In this document: positions 1 through 10,587 of the stretch, one piece after another
Layout of the letters: every line of letters begins with the position of its first letter
Numbering within the stretch: the stretch's first letter is position 1
NCBI GenBank assembly: GCA_014281115.1
Contig: JACONQ010000004.1
Span: forward strand, 186,001 to 250,000
Direction: 5' to 3'
DNA length: 64,000 bases
Origin: Laburnicola sp. R22_1
Lineage: Eukaryota > Ascomycota > Dothideomycetes > Pleosporales > Didymosphaeriaceae
Made by a program: the position numbers and the translations under genes
The notes under the pieces: model-generated
What the model saw: the letters and a program-made list of their open reading frames with translations, nothing else
The model's database searches: none
What the model was told of the DNA's origin: nothing

Positions 1-2090
1 ATTCCTGGAGGAGGCACTGCCCTTGTTCGCTTTTGAACACGGCTGGTCTTCGCTGCTTGCCTGAGCACTATGAGAGAAGTCCCGCAGTCTACAGCATCAA
101 AAACGTAGCGGAAGGAGGATGTCCAAGCTTCGATTTGATAGTATGAGTCAGGTACCCAGAGGTGCAGTGTGGCTATGATGCCCTCGCCGATGTGGCTGAG
201 TATCCGAATACAAATTTTGGCTTCCAACGCTAACCAATATCGGTTTCCCGAACGTAAATTCTTAAAGGTCTTGGTGCAACGATACCTCTTGAAAGCCTTG
301 CCGCAGTCGAAGACTTGGGAGAAAAAGTAGCATTTCCTAGCGTGCGCATCACCCGGCTGCATGATCCACGCGAGCCCTTTTTTTGGTAGACGCCGCAAAC
401 TCGAGAGTTGTGTCTCGGACATGGTTCGCAGCGAAGCACATATCAGATGTCCAGGTTTAAAGAAATATCTTAGCTATAGCCAATAAGAGGCATCTGTTAA
501 ATGTCCAATCATCAGCGCAAAGCCCGGTACATACATCCGGTCTACTGGCAATCGCTGTCACTTCGGCGCTGCTCTATAAAGAGTTCCGAACGCCATGCCA
601 CAGAAAGATCATAAGCTGTATAGAACGACAGTCTGGCATGGCATTTTACAGTGAGCAAGTACAGCTCAAAGTATCAAAGGACACATTCATGTTCCCCATC
701 AGCTCAATCGACCTTACAGGGGGCCAAAGAGTTGAAATCGGTCACTTTGGATGGCTGGAATCCTCTCTCCAGACGGTTGCATGCGTATGAACCTGAAGGT
801 GTCTCTTGGCTCACCCAGTTTCGGTGTGTGGATCTCTGAAAGCTTCCCAGAAGCCTTCGATGCTGCTGGGAAGTCGATCCAGTCAGTCTCTCTGGGCCAG
901 GACTTGCCGCTCGCCAGCGAATAGAGGCCGAGCTGGCAAGTGGTATCTCGTCTTCTGGACATCCAATCCTGCTGGAACTTTCTTACGCTGCTCTTCTTTC
1001 TTGCGTCTGGGACTTCTTCTGCACAAAGTTAACTTTGCGCAAACAGTGTGAGTGTACGATCCAAAGATGCTTTTTATGCAGCATGTATGCTGACTTGATT
1101 CGCTCCTTTATCAGGATTCACCCGTTGCCGTTTATCGATGCCATTTTAATCCAGTGTCCTCTACATTTTTGCTGTTAAGGTGGACACAGAACTTACTTTG
1201 ATATTCAAAAGTCTACAACTCCAATTCAATCAGACAATTCATGTATACGTCACGTTCTCATTTGGGCATGCAGTACCCTGCATAACGAACATAATTAGCG
1301 TATTTTGCCGTAAGTCCGCATCTAGCCCGATTAATGTTCCATCGCCTAACCAACCGGGGAACATGACGGCTCATGTCGCACCCCATGCGGCGCGTAAAAT
1401 TCCAGCAGTTCGGTGGCGCTTAACCAGGCCCATCGTTTATTGGCCAACATTTCCGCAGCACATGCGGATCACAACTGAGCCTTCAAGTCAGCCTTCGGCT
1501 TTTTCACACGCCTCACGGCGAGGCGATTTATCTTAGCAGTACAAGGGGTTTTCCATCAATGATAACGACCGTGTCTTGTCTACGCGCGCTTCACCGCATT
1601 GTCGGGTGTGGAACGCACGGCTGATCTTGTTGCATTTGTAAGGACCAGCCAATGCGGGCCGAGCAAGAAGGCGACTTCCGCAGCAGAAATGCTGCGAGTA
1701 GGGTGTCTGACAAGTGGGAACATGAGGGGCATGTCGGCTCTTCTAATTTGGTCCCGCGTATGGCGTGGGTTATCCGTGCGAGGCCAAGCAGATGTATGTA
1801 CGATAGATATAAAGACGGGCCTTGTGCTACCATGAAAGAGAGCCCCATCTCGATTCGACCCGAGTCTATCCATCCAGCGCGACCTCCCCTCCAAAAAGGT
1901 CGATATACGCACCCCTTAATTCACCATACCACTCCACAGGCGCTTTCGCCCGTCCCACTTCAGTCACTCCTTGTCGTGCATACCCAGCTGCTTCCCCCCG
2001 ACGCTCCAACTCACTCCCCCCACGCCACACACCGCAGACTCCGAAACCGACTACGATTCAGACTCGTCGATACCCACGTCTGCCGCCGCC
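1..2090. other. Gene-poor stretch at left edge
   Basis: No reading frame here has a recognisable domain or convincing exon structure; short frames overlap on both strands and look random. A TATA-like TATAAAG lies near 1808-1814, about 280 bp before the ATG of the next gene, followed by a C/T-rich leader. I see no transposon termini or RNA gene. Confidence 0.5.
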
Positions 2091-2657
2091 ATGCCCCGTC
2101 CTAACCGCTACCACCCCTACACCCGCAACAGCAGCCAAGCATCCTCGCCCCGTTTCCCGCCTACGCCGCAGCTCTCGCCGGACTTGTCTGTTGTCACCAA
2201 TCAGCCGCTGGCTCGCCCGTATCAGTACATCTACCCTGGATATATACGCGGGACGACTAGTGACGGCAAGGCGCTCACTATTCGCAGCGTCATTCAGGCA
2301 CCGGACGGCATGCTGCATGTGCAGATGCAGGTCGTGCGCAAGTTTCCTTCCGAGGATGTGAAGCATCACCCTTCCTTATCGCACCCTTCTCCTCCCGTCA
2401 TCTTTCAGGATCCAATCGACCCTGCTATTGCTGGATGGGGGTCCCAAAAGACGCATGCTCCAAGGAAGGATAGCGCCATTGCGGTGTCGCACGAGCAGAG
2501 AAATGCGAAGAATGGAGGTGCGACGTGTGCCGTTGGGATGGGATGGGAAGATGCCGTAGGAGAAGTCGATGATATGAGTAGCGATGAGTATTGGAGGACT
2601 TACATGCAACATCAGAGAGTGCTGGATGGTACGCTTGGGCAAGGCCCGGGTCAGTGA
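2091..2657 (+). CDS. Hypothetical protein, 188 aa
   Basis: I do not recognise a family. The start is the first ATG in the frame and sits in a strong context (GCCGCC before ATG); the frame stays open further upstream but only from non-ATG codons. The protein opens with a Pro/Ser/Tyr-rich, disordered-looking segment containing PPTPQLSP. A more ordered middle follows (PYQYIYPGYIRG, then an I-x-S-V-I-Q-A-P-D-G-M-L-H-V-Q-M-Q-V stretch that looks like beta strands). The tail is acidic with DDMSSDEYWR. No signal peptide or membrane segment is seen. The ordered middle and good start favour a real gene, but nothing tells its function. Confidence 0.55.
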   Translation: MPRPNRYHPYTRNSSQASSPRFPPTPQLSPDLSVVTNQPLARPYQYIYPGYIRGTTSDGKALTIRSVIQAPDGMLHVQMQVVRKFPSEDVKHHPSLSHPSPPVIFQDPIDPAIAGWGSQKTHAPRKDSAIAVSHEQRNAKNGGATCAVGMGWEDAVGEVDDMSSDEYWRTYMQHQRVLDGTLGQGPGQ

Positions 2658-3348
2658 ACGATAAGCGGTTTGGATAGACATTTCTTTTCTGCGTAAGTAG
2701 CCGCTCGTTTTCATGTTTTGGTCTCATTATTGTCGTCGTTGGCGATCTGTCATGTCGGCATGGGGGAAGCCAGTGTTTGCATTTGGGGAAGCTTGTCTTT
2801 TGCTTGGAGGGAAGCCTGTCTTTTGCATTTGGGGATGCTAGTCTTTTCTTTCAAGTCTTTCGTTTGTATTTTGCATTGGGGAAGCTAGTTTTGCATTTGG
2901 GGAAGCAAGTCCTTTGCATTTGCCATTTGGGGAAGCCAGTGTTTTGATTCAGTATTTCGCTATATAATACCCCAAAATCTAGAGCGATGCTCACATTCCT
3001 TTACTACCTTGTACGTTCTTCTTTCTTCTCATACTCGCATTCTACTGCGATCAGATAGCCACATGCTCCAGTGCTCTTCTACGAACTAAAAAAATTTAGA
3101 TCGAGCCCGGTATGAATTTCCACGAACCACGACAAGCGTTACAACCAACATGTTTTTGTCGGTGGAGGGGCCGAATTTTTAATTTTTTTTCCGGACGATA
3201 TGTGACTCACAAGAAGCCAAACCAAAGTTCAACACAACTATACTTCCATCGCATGCGACTCTATCTTATACTTTGCCGGTGAGGGGAGCTGTAAACAATC
3301 CACATCCTCAACGGAAACACCCCATATCCCCAAATCGGTACCCCTCCC
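2658..3348. other. Intergenic, with degenerate minisatellite
   Basis: Between the hypothetical gene and the F-box-like gene (which ends toward it). Apart from the tandem repeats listed separately, there is a TATATAAT near 2962-2969 followed by C/T-rich sequence, as before a transcription start, but no convincing coding frame follows it. The rest shows nothing. Confidence 0.4.
2751..2945. repeat. Degenerate ~22-bp tandem repeat, about 6-7 units
   Basis: Read directly: imperfect units close to AGTCTTTTGCATTTGGGGA followed by AGC. Units differ in length because of small insertions, for example an extra pyrimidine-rich block near 2839-2870. It lies 100-290 bp past the stop of the preceding gene, so it may be in its 3' UTR. 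Confidence 0.8.
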
Positions 3349-4239
3349 TCAATTCATAGCCACGCGATCCCACCCCCCAGTCGCCCTTTTCGACACCACC
3401 AAATTCCCCACCTGAAAAACCGACGTGACGCCATCCTCCCTATCCGCAAACAACAAATACTTGGCCACCTGCCCACTCACCACCAGCTCCAAATTCTTCT
3501 CCGTGACAAGATCAAAGTAGCTGAACGCGCTCCACAAGATATCGCGGCCCCCGTCTTTCGCTTCCACCGTCACCAATTTCGTCTTCGCGTTCAGCATGAA
3601 GTTGTACAGCTGTGTGTGTTGGGGCTTGAACGTCCATAGCTTCAGTGCGAGACTGCGCTTGCGCTTTGCGGAGAAGGATTCGTAGATGGGGCGTGGAGAT
3701 GTGGTGAGGGTGTCGGGACGGGTCGGTAGATAGCAGTACAGGAGGGAGGCGATGAGCGCCTGGATTGCGTTTACCTCGTCGCTCCATTTCATTTCTTCGA
3801 TCTCGCCGAAGTCTATGGCGAGCGTGGAGAGTGGAAGTTGTATCAGGACGAACGGGTTATTGCGGGATAGAGGCGAGAGCTTGGTGATGGGCATGGTGAT
3901 GCGGACGTGACGGAGGTGGTCTTGGAGAGTTCCTAGTGTCCATAGTTTCTTGGTAAGGGCGGGGTTTTTGGCGCTTTTTAGGTGGAAGTGCATTGTTTCG
4001 AAGGCCATTTTGTATGTCTCGCCGTGGATGCGGCGGCATGTAGCGGGGAGCGCGAAATGCTGGGATGGGGCTTCGGAGTCTTTGGTCTTCAGGTGGAGGA
4101 AGACATGTTTGTAGATGATGGTGCGGATCTCTGGTGGAAGATTGAGAGGACGGGAGGCGGGCTGCGGCACTATTGGGGATCTGAACAGGTGCCCTTTGTA
4201 GTGGTTTTCGAACTTGTGCGAGCCATTGTGCTTGTCCAT
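3349..4239 (-). CDS. F-box-like protein, 296 aa
   Basis: Single-exon gene starting at an ATG (MDKHNG). At about residues 31-65 there is the fungal F-box-like pattern LNLPPEIRTIIYKHVF, followed by LPATCRRIHGETYKMAF. This leucine/proline-rich start, then an aromatic-rich helix and a 'CR-x-I-x-x-E' helix, is typical of the large fungal family of short F-box-like proteins. The remainder is mixed alpha/beta with no repeats I can name (no WD40 or leucine-rich repeats). In this family the F-box would contact Skp1 in SCF ubiquitin ligases, but many members are divergent and their targets unknown. That role is inference. Confidence 0.7.
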   Translation of the reverse strand: MDKHNGSHKFENHYKGHLFRSPIVPQPASRPLNLPPEIRTIIYKHVFLHLKTKDSEAPSQHFALPATCRRIHGETYKMAFETMHFHLKSAKNPALTKKLWTLGTLQDHLRHVRITMPITKLSPLSRNNPFVLIQLPLSTLAIDFGEIEEMKWSDEVNAIQALIASLLYCYLPTRPDTLTTSPRPIYESFSAKRKRSLALKLWTFKPQHTQLYNFMLNAKTKLVTVEAKDGGRDILWSAFSYFDLVTEKNLELVVSGQVAKYLLFADREDGVTSVFQVGNLVVSKRATGGWDRVAMN

Positions 4240-4956
4240 GCAGTATGTAATAGAACGAGCGATGAAGTTGTTCCTGATAGTCGAGCGGGTGTTTTATGAA
4301 GATCCATTTTCGGGTGTTGGATCCGGGACGATCACTTTTCGTGTATGTGTTGAGTGTCGATGTGGTCGATGTGGTTGATATGCGTGCTGGTTGAAGTTAT
4401 GTGCGGTGCCGTTCGTGGGATTAATATGCAGAGGGCAAAAAGTAAGCGCGTTTTCACTGCACGTACGAGAAGACGTTCCTTTGACACGTGAACACTCCGC
4501 CTAAAAGTCTGGTCACCAGTGAAAGGCACCTAGGAAAACTGCGTAGCGGCGAAGCAAGGCATCGTACTAACGGGCCTCAACCTCTTCACACTGTGTATTT
4601 ACGAAGGGTCTCGGAGATATGCACACAAATGAGTTCTTCGCACAATGTAGAGCTGGGAGTTATCCAACACAATACCCCAGGCCCTCACCGACGTCAAGGC
4701 AAGAAAATGCACCATTTTATCGTCTTGATCGTTGTCTAACTGCCACATCTGCATCTTCATCCCCTCCATCCTCAGCATCCCACCCCTTCTAAAACGCGCC
4801 ATGAATCAATCGCTCACCCGACACATCGAAAATCTCGAAGATAGCCCAATCTCACAAGCGCCCCTCTCAAAACGCCTACACCCTAACACCAGAAAATGCC
4901 AGACAGGTCAACTGACGAGAATCTTACCCCCAAGACACACCATCCCCTTTGCGCCG
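4240..4956. other. Intergenic region
   Basis: Holds the 5' side of the F-box-like gene and the 3' side of the next minus-strand gene. Plus-strand frames here run antisense into the neighbouring gene and lack family features. Nothing else is seen. Confidence 0.4.
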
Positions 4957-5661
4957 CTACCTCCTCATCCCGTCAAATCTTGCGTGGTTGAAAAGCTCCG
5001 CATAACTTTCCGGGCCGAGATAGTCAAGCGGAACCCTGGCAAAATTCTCGTCTCCCTCGTCTTCGTCATGCTCTTCGTCCTCAGGAACCACATCCGGACC
5101 GCTGTCCGGTATCATATCCCTCGGACAAAGTCGCACGAGGTTGACATATCCAATCCTCCTCTTGTCGTATTGGGGCGGCTGCGGAGCGCGGTTCACGACC
5201 GAATCAATCGCGTCCGCATCGACGTGCACGCAGTATGTGTACCTCACGTACTGGAACGGACCTTAGTACGGCGCGTCGCGCAGTTCTTCCCTCGCTTCGT
5301 CGCCTTGGACCCAGCTCTTGAAGATTTCGCGGACCTGATCAACGCTCGCGCCATCAAGTGTCTCTCTATCCTCCTTCACCGTCATTTCCAGCGAGGATGA
5401 CAAATCGGTTGCTTGTAGAAGCTCAAGCTCGTCCCCAATACCCCGTTGGACGTTCGAGATGAACTTGGCCCATGCCTCGTCAGAGCTGTAGTCGCAGCGG
5501 TATATAAGGAAGCCCCACTTCTTGTTCATGTGGTCGTGGATGCATGCTCGTATGGTACCCATCGGATTCGCCGGCAGAGGCAGTCCAGGGAGTTTTCGGA
5601 GATCTTCTTCACTTTTTCCTTCCCAAGGGTTGTCCGGAGATTGACTGGGGCTGGAAGGCAT
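4957..5661 (-). CDS. Hypothetical protein with TAA inside a putative 60-nt intron (about 214 aa)
   Basis: Unrecognised by name. The frame starts at ATG 5661 (MPSSPSQS). The body has MGTIRACIHDH, KKWGFLIYRCDY, VKEDRETLDGASVDQVREIF and, after the break, VRYTYCVHVDADAIDSVV and GYVNLVRL. This layout of a 'W-G-F-x-I-Y-R' strand, 'D-G-A-S' and 'Y-x-Y-C-V-H-V-D' blocks looks like one conserved fungal family. A TAA at 5263-5265 interrupts the frame, and the same frame resumes directly after. The favoured model is exon 5311-5661, intron 5251-5310 and exon 4957-5250. Its acceptor is CAG and the TAA lies within TACTAA, a good branch site 13 nt before the acceptor; the weak point is the poor donor GTCCAA. 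The alternatives are a nonsense mutation or a sequencing error. Confidence 0.5.
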
Positions 5662-8381
5662 CGAAAACAGACAGGACGCATGAAGATAGTCAATAACCAG
5701 CGTAACGTCAGTAGTTCGATCCTTAGAATGGCTGTTACAATGTAACAAGATGATGGCGTTAGTAACGCAATGAATGCGCTGGGAATCATATAACTCTAGT
5801 ACTACATAAAAAGAATCTTTTTACGCTCTTTTTGTTTACTAAGCAGGGGGCTCTGCTTTTTTCGTCATGTTATTTGAGATGAAAGCCTTTGTCGTCCTAC
5901 CCCTAGGCAGATTGAATTAACACCACATAAAAAGAATATCGAGATATTGTCAGGTGTCTGCCGCGTTGCTGGCCAGTCTGTTCTTCGCAGCGCAAATAGG
6001 TCAAGCACCCACATCCCCTCCCCCCGCATAATCCATAACAGTGCAAGCGTTCTTCATCTGCTAGAGCAAACTCAAGCCTATGCCAGATAAGTAAAGTAGT
6101 TAGACGTTAATAATTTTCTCTTTTATAACGAGAATTCGTGCAGCATAGGAAGGGCTAGATGCCTCCAAATGCAATCCAGTGTGCTGCACTTTGCAGCTGA
6201 TACGAAAGGGACTATGTGCCGCTCCATCTTAGCTCTCTAGCTATTCCTAAAGTAAAGCCAAATCGAAAGCAGACACTGCCCCAAGGATGCTAGACCACGC
6301 CATTCTTAGCGATGTTTTTAAACTCACAGCTCACTCATGGTATGTGAATCTCCAGTTTAGCGTCCGTAGGTGGCACGGGTATCAAGACAGTGTCAGAAAC
6401 TTGGCTGGCGAGCTGAAAGCGGGGCTTAACGTTCGCATACCCGGTGAGCCATTTCTGTTCCCCAAAGGTACGCATGCTCATAAGAGTAATGTGTCGGAGT
6501 ATAAGGATAAAAGCCTAGTTGTGGTGGGCACATCGTTCCTTCCGGTCCTCCATGTTTGCTTTTGTACCGACACCGGCACTCACCCTACCTCGCAATGTTT
6601 CAGCCACCGCGCCAGGACTTTCTAGTGCGACATAGTCAGACGCTGGTATGTATGGGACATTGAAAAAAGCAAAAGACAAACTCCCGCGGCTGTATCCTTG
6701 ACAGCACTTTCAGCCTAAAGCAGCGCCCTGGAACGAAAATCCGATCCCCAAGCGAAGCGACAGCCACGTGTGGGAGAACAGCGTCAGACCGGGGTAAGTA
6801 TGATGTCGCAAAACAATATGGCCGGTAACACCTCAGATGCGGTCAGCCCAAGGATAGCCGGGGAAATGCTAACATAGCAGAAGAACTTTGGGTGTGTGGT
6901 GACAAGGTGTCTGGAACATACCTCAACAATTAGCTCAGGTGACATGGAAAGGTGAACAAGAGCCAAAAGAACGGAATAAAGTGCACATGCAAGATATCCG
7001 GACATATGGGTTGAATAGAACCATGCTGGTCTGATCGTAGTCAACCTCTGCATGCTGTGAGTTACTTTAGCCCCCCGTCTGAGTACAGCGACGTAAGTCG
7101 CTCATAGTGTTTGGGAGTCCCACGGCCACCCGAATCGGCTAATGACGCGGGAGCGCTGCGGTACCTGCAGGACATACATCGCTCTTCCAATATGGGCGAG
7201 CTGCAACGGGAGCTCAAACACGGGACAGCTGCAAATCGGAAATATACGGGAGCAAGTTGCGCCATGTAGAGCCATATTGGCGGCTGTGGCGATCCTGCAG
7301 GTATACTGATCGTACGCAGTGTCGCCTGTGTTGGTCGTGGTAGCGAGCTATGGTACCCTTGCGATATGAGCTATGAGACAGGCCGTGTAGATTGCAAAAC
7401 CGAGAGAGCAGGCTGCCAAGGCGTCGAGATGAGCGGACAGTAACGGGCAATCTCGACCACCCATCGTATGTGCTCACGATGATGGGTGGTGCTCGGGAGC
7501 AGACCAGGTCAATGGGTAGGTTTCGCAGCGGGGCCTGGCAAGAGGTGCTAGGATATAGTGACCGGGTGTTAGTTGCCCTTTGCATGGTATAACCAGAGGA
7601 CCTCCTGCGAACGTGTGCCCACTCGGGCAGCGTAACGGCTCGTGCCGTTATTGAGGACAGTTGGCTTCTGCATCTCCGATCAATATGCCAAAGGAGCTAC
7701 GTAGCTGCGCCATCCATGCATCTGCTGCGGCCGTGATAGGAGATGGACGCATGCAACCGGTTTGATGCCCGATTACGTCCATATGATGCGGTTCTCCACA
7801 CGAAGGGGGAACTGAAAGCAACTCGAAGCCAGTCAAAAGGGGTGGACTGGTGGAGAGGAAGACCTGTAAGCCAGGGGTGTGTTACTGGGGAAAGGGAATG
7901 TATCCGAGGTCGGAGGGGGTGGTGACAAGAAGCCCGACAGGTGACGTGCGGGAGGTTGAGGAAAAGCGATAGGAAGAAGAAGCCTGTCATATTGAGGCCT
8001 TTGAGTACCAATACACCCAAATGTTGGCGTGGGAGAGGTTTCTGATCTTCGACTGACGCATGCGGGAATCATTATATTGCAGGCGGCTCCCAGATTGCGC
8101 AGTATAGCAAGGGTGTGCGGCAGATTGAGACAGTAGAAAACAGGGCCATAGATAACAAGAGGATGACTAGTAGTGACGGTGAACGCGTCGTACAGCATGT
8201 GCAAGCACAGCGAGAAGACACGGTGCATGGCGTCTCAGCGAACACTGCAGGCGCGGGTCGAGGTTCGAGGTAGCCGCGACCGACTAGCGTCGGCTGTGCC
8301 TTCCAGCGTTCCCATGTCCCCGCCCCCACCAAAAATTTCGCGAGAGTCGTGTACGCCGAGGACGCTGGGCCAGCAAGCCAG
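5662..8381. other. Long gene-poor stretch (2.7 kb)
   Basis: No convincing gene. The first 600 bp are relatively A/T-rich and contain a 13-bp direct repeat, ACATAAAAAGAAT, at 5804-5816 and 5925-5937. Short frames near 6290-6620, 6784-7053 and 7062-7585 have no domain, no ordered composition and no splice logic. This may be decayed repeat DNA, but no termini could be found. Confidence 0.4.
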
Positions 8382-9084
8382 ATGTCGACTGCCGCCATGG
8401 ATGAAGACGCCATCGACGAGATCCTGTACCTCGCGCGTGCCAACGAGGTCGCTGAGCTCGCCTCGTACCTGTCCGAACTCTCCGCCAAGGCCAAGCGATC
8501 CAAAGCCGACCTGGTCGCCGCCGCAGCAGATCCCCACACCCACAACACGGCGCTGCACTATGCCGCTGCGAACGGGCATCACGGTACGGGCGCTCCTGAC
8601 AGAGCTAGATTGAGTGTTCCGCCGACCTAGAAGCTGACTGCATACGGTAGACATGGTCAAACTTCTCTTCTCTCTCGAGACGGACAAGGCCTCGGCGCCT
8701 GCGTCCGGGCTTATCAACGCGGTCAACGACGCGGGCAATACGGCGCTCCATTGGGCCGCCCTCAATGGCCATCTGGAGTGTGTAAAGCTGCTCGTTCAGT
8801 CGGGTGCCGACGTCACCATCATGAACAAGGCCGGGCACGACGCCGTGTTTGGGGCCGAGATCAACGACAAGGGAGATGTAGTCGATTGGCTGCTTGGCGC
8901 CGTCGAAGCACTGGAGAACGGCATTGGGCAGACAGGCGATTCATCAGCTGGAGAGCTGGGGGCCGAACCGCAAGACGAGGCAACCCAAAACGGCTCCAGT
9001 GGCGTGGGCGAAGGAAGTGCAGTCGAAGACGTGAGAAGACAAATGGACCGCCTGGAAACTGGGGGCGCCTCAAAAGACGGTTGA
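8382..9084 (+). CDS. YAR1: Ankyrin-repeat protein, Yar1-like (211 aa)
   Basis: Two exons, 8382-8583 and 8651-9084, with a 67-nt intron (GTACGG...GGTAG). Joining them gives a continuous ankyrin repeat. The N-terminal helix reads MDEDAIDEILYLARANE. Ankyrin repeats follow: NTALHYAAANGHHD-MVKLL across the splice, then NTALHWAALNGHLECVKLLV and a third beginning ADVTIMNKAGHDAVF. An acidic Gln/Gly-rich tail ends the protein. Length and order match yeast Yar1 (about 200 aa), which binds ribosomal protein Rps3 and helps 40S subunit assembly; that function is known for the family, not shown here. ATG 8397 lies in a stronger context (GCCGCCATGG) and would remove five residues. Confidence 0.85.
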
Positions 9085-9677
9085 GCAGGACAAGGACGAA
9101 CGCACATGGAAGCATCGTATAGTGCTTTCGTATAGTGCTTACCTTGCTTGCGTTATATGAAAACGACAATGCCCGGAACGTTTGGATCTGAGGTATGGTG
9201 CCGGGACGTTGCAGCCTGCCGTCTGGGATCCAGACATGGGGCGAGGGAAGGCGATACGGCAGTTGGACGAGTATAGTGAAACGCGTGCACGAGAGGCGTA
9301 AGGATACTGGCTAGAAGGAAGCGGTAGAGTGTAGAATAGAATTACTGCATGCTTGTGTACTATCTCTGTTGGCCAACCGCAAAATGTTACCTCTCTCGCC
9401 ATGCTGATCGACAGACATTCGCAAGCAGAGACCCTGCGTTGATACGCCCAGATAAGTCGGTGACACAAAACGTGCAGACCGGGCTGGACATGCTAGAAAG
9501 AAAAAGCCCGAGGTTGGTTATACAGCATCATTTGCTCAGCATGCAAGGGTCATGATTCTCAAGGGGATAGACTGGCACACTAGAGATTCCCTGGCGACAG
9601 CCACTACGCTCTCACTAACGTTCGCATTAGTCGTCGTTTGATTGTCACTCTTTACAATCATTTCTTACCGCCACGGT
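9085..9677. other. Convergent intergenic region
   Basis: Lies between the 3' ends of the Yar1-like gene and the WW-domain gene. Only terminator/3' UTR sequence is expected; no further gene or repeat is seen. Confidence 0.4.
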
Positions 9678-10587
9678 TTAATCTTTGAGCCAGGCACGAC
9701 GTTTCTCTTCCTTCTTGTTGTGACGCTTCTCCTTGTAGGCCTTCAGCTCCTTCTTAGAGATATGCTTGGCTCGTCGCTCAGCTTTGAGACTGCGGCCATC
9801 ATGGATATTAGCAGCCGCATCAACGTCGAAGAAGGCGGTCATTTGACGTTTGCTTTTGTTCGCATCATTGTGGTTCTCCGGGTTGATCCCAGCTTGCTGA
9901 AAGCGGCCAGTGAAGCGGTTGAAGTGGACAGCAGTAGAATAGTCTGGGTTCCTGGGATCTGGAAGACCTGCAGCCACGGCGGCGGCGGCAGCAGCAGCAG
10001 CAGCTTCCTCCTCTTCCTCCTTCTCGGCCTCTCGGGCGTAGTCTGCATTTGGATCATAGTTGCCGTGAATGGCGGGATTGTAGCCACCATATTTACGCTT
10101 AGGCGGAGAAGAGGTGCCCGGAGCGCCAGAAGTCGTCGTGGGGTCGGCAGTTGAGCTGTTCACAGATCTGCGAAAAGCACGGATTAGGATAAGAGGATTA
10201 AGAAGAAGTGATAAAGTTGTTAGCAAACCTGTCGTACGATCCGTGAACGGTTGTGGTGGCCGGCGGCACCCGGGGATTCTCCCATTGAGATTTGCCCGTG
10301 AGGCGATTGTAGAAGTACCAGGCGTTTGCATTGTAGTCCATTACGGGTTCCCAACCATCATCATCTGGCGGAGCTTCATCGGGCAGCGGAGGCTCATCGT
10401 AGGGCAACGGGGCCTCGTATGAAATCGGGGCGGTCTGTTCGCGTTTCTGAAGCGTCGCCTTGGCGCGGGCGGGCGATGCGCTTCGCTGGGAGTCGCCGTC
10501 GTCGGCTTCTTGAGCTTGCACGTCTTTGGTCGCAGCTGCCATGTGCGGTGGGGTTTGCCGCTTCTCGTCGCGCAACTCAGTCGCCAT
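9678..10587 (-). CDS. WW-domain protein (282 aa)
   Basis: Two exons, 10229-10587 and 9678-10167, with a 61-nt intron (GTTTGC...CGCAG) that splits an Arg codon. One WW domain spans about residues 76-107 (DDGWEPVMDY, WYFYNRLTGKSQWENP) with both signature tryptophans and the final proline. Next comes YGGYNPAIHGNYDPNADYA, then a Glu run, then a nine-residue Ala run coded by GCN repeats. Then HFNRFTGRFQ, and a strongly basic C-terminal helix rich in KKE/KRR that looks like a nuclear or RNA-binding tail. WW domains bind proline-rich ligands. This layout resembles a conserved fungal WW protein of uncharacterised, possibly splicing-related function; the splicing link is inference only. Confidence 0.82.

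Noticed and set aside
6287..7585. Several frames of 90-120 codons on both strands
   Set aside because: No domains, unusual composition, no start context or introns; typical chance frames in gene-poor DNA.
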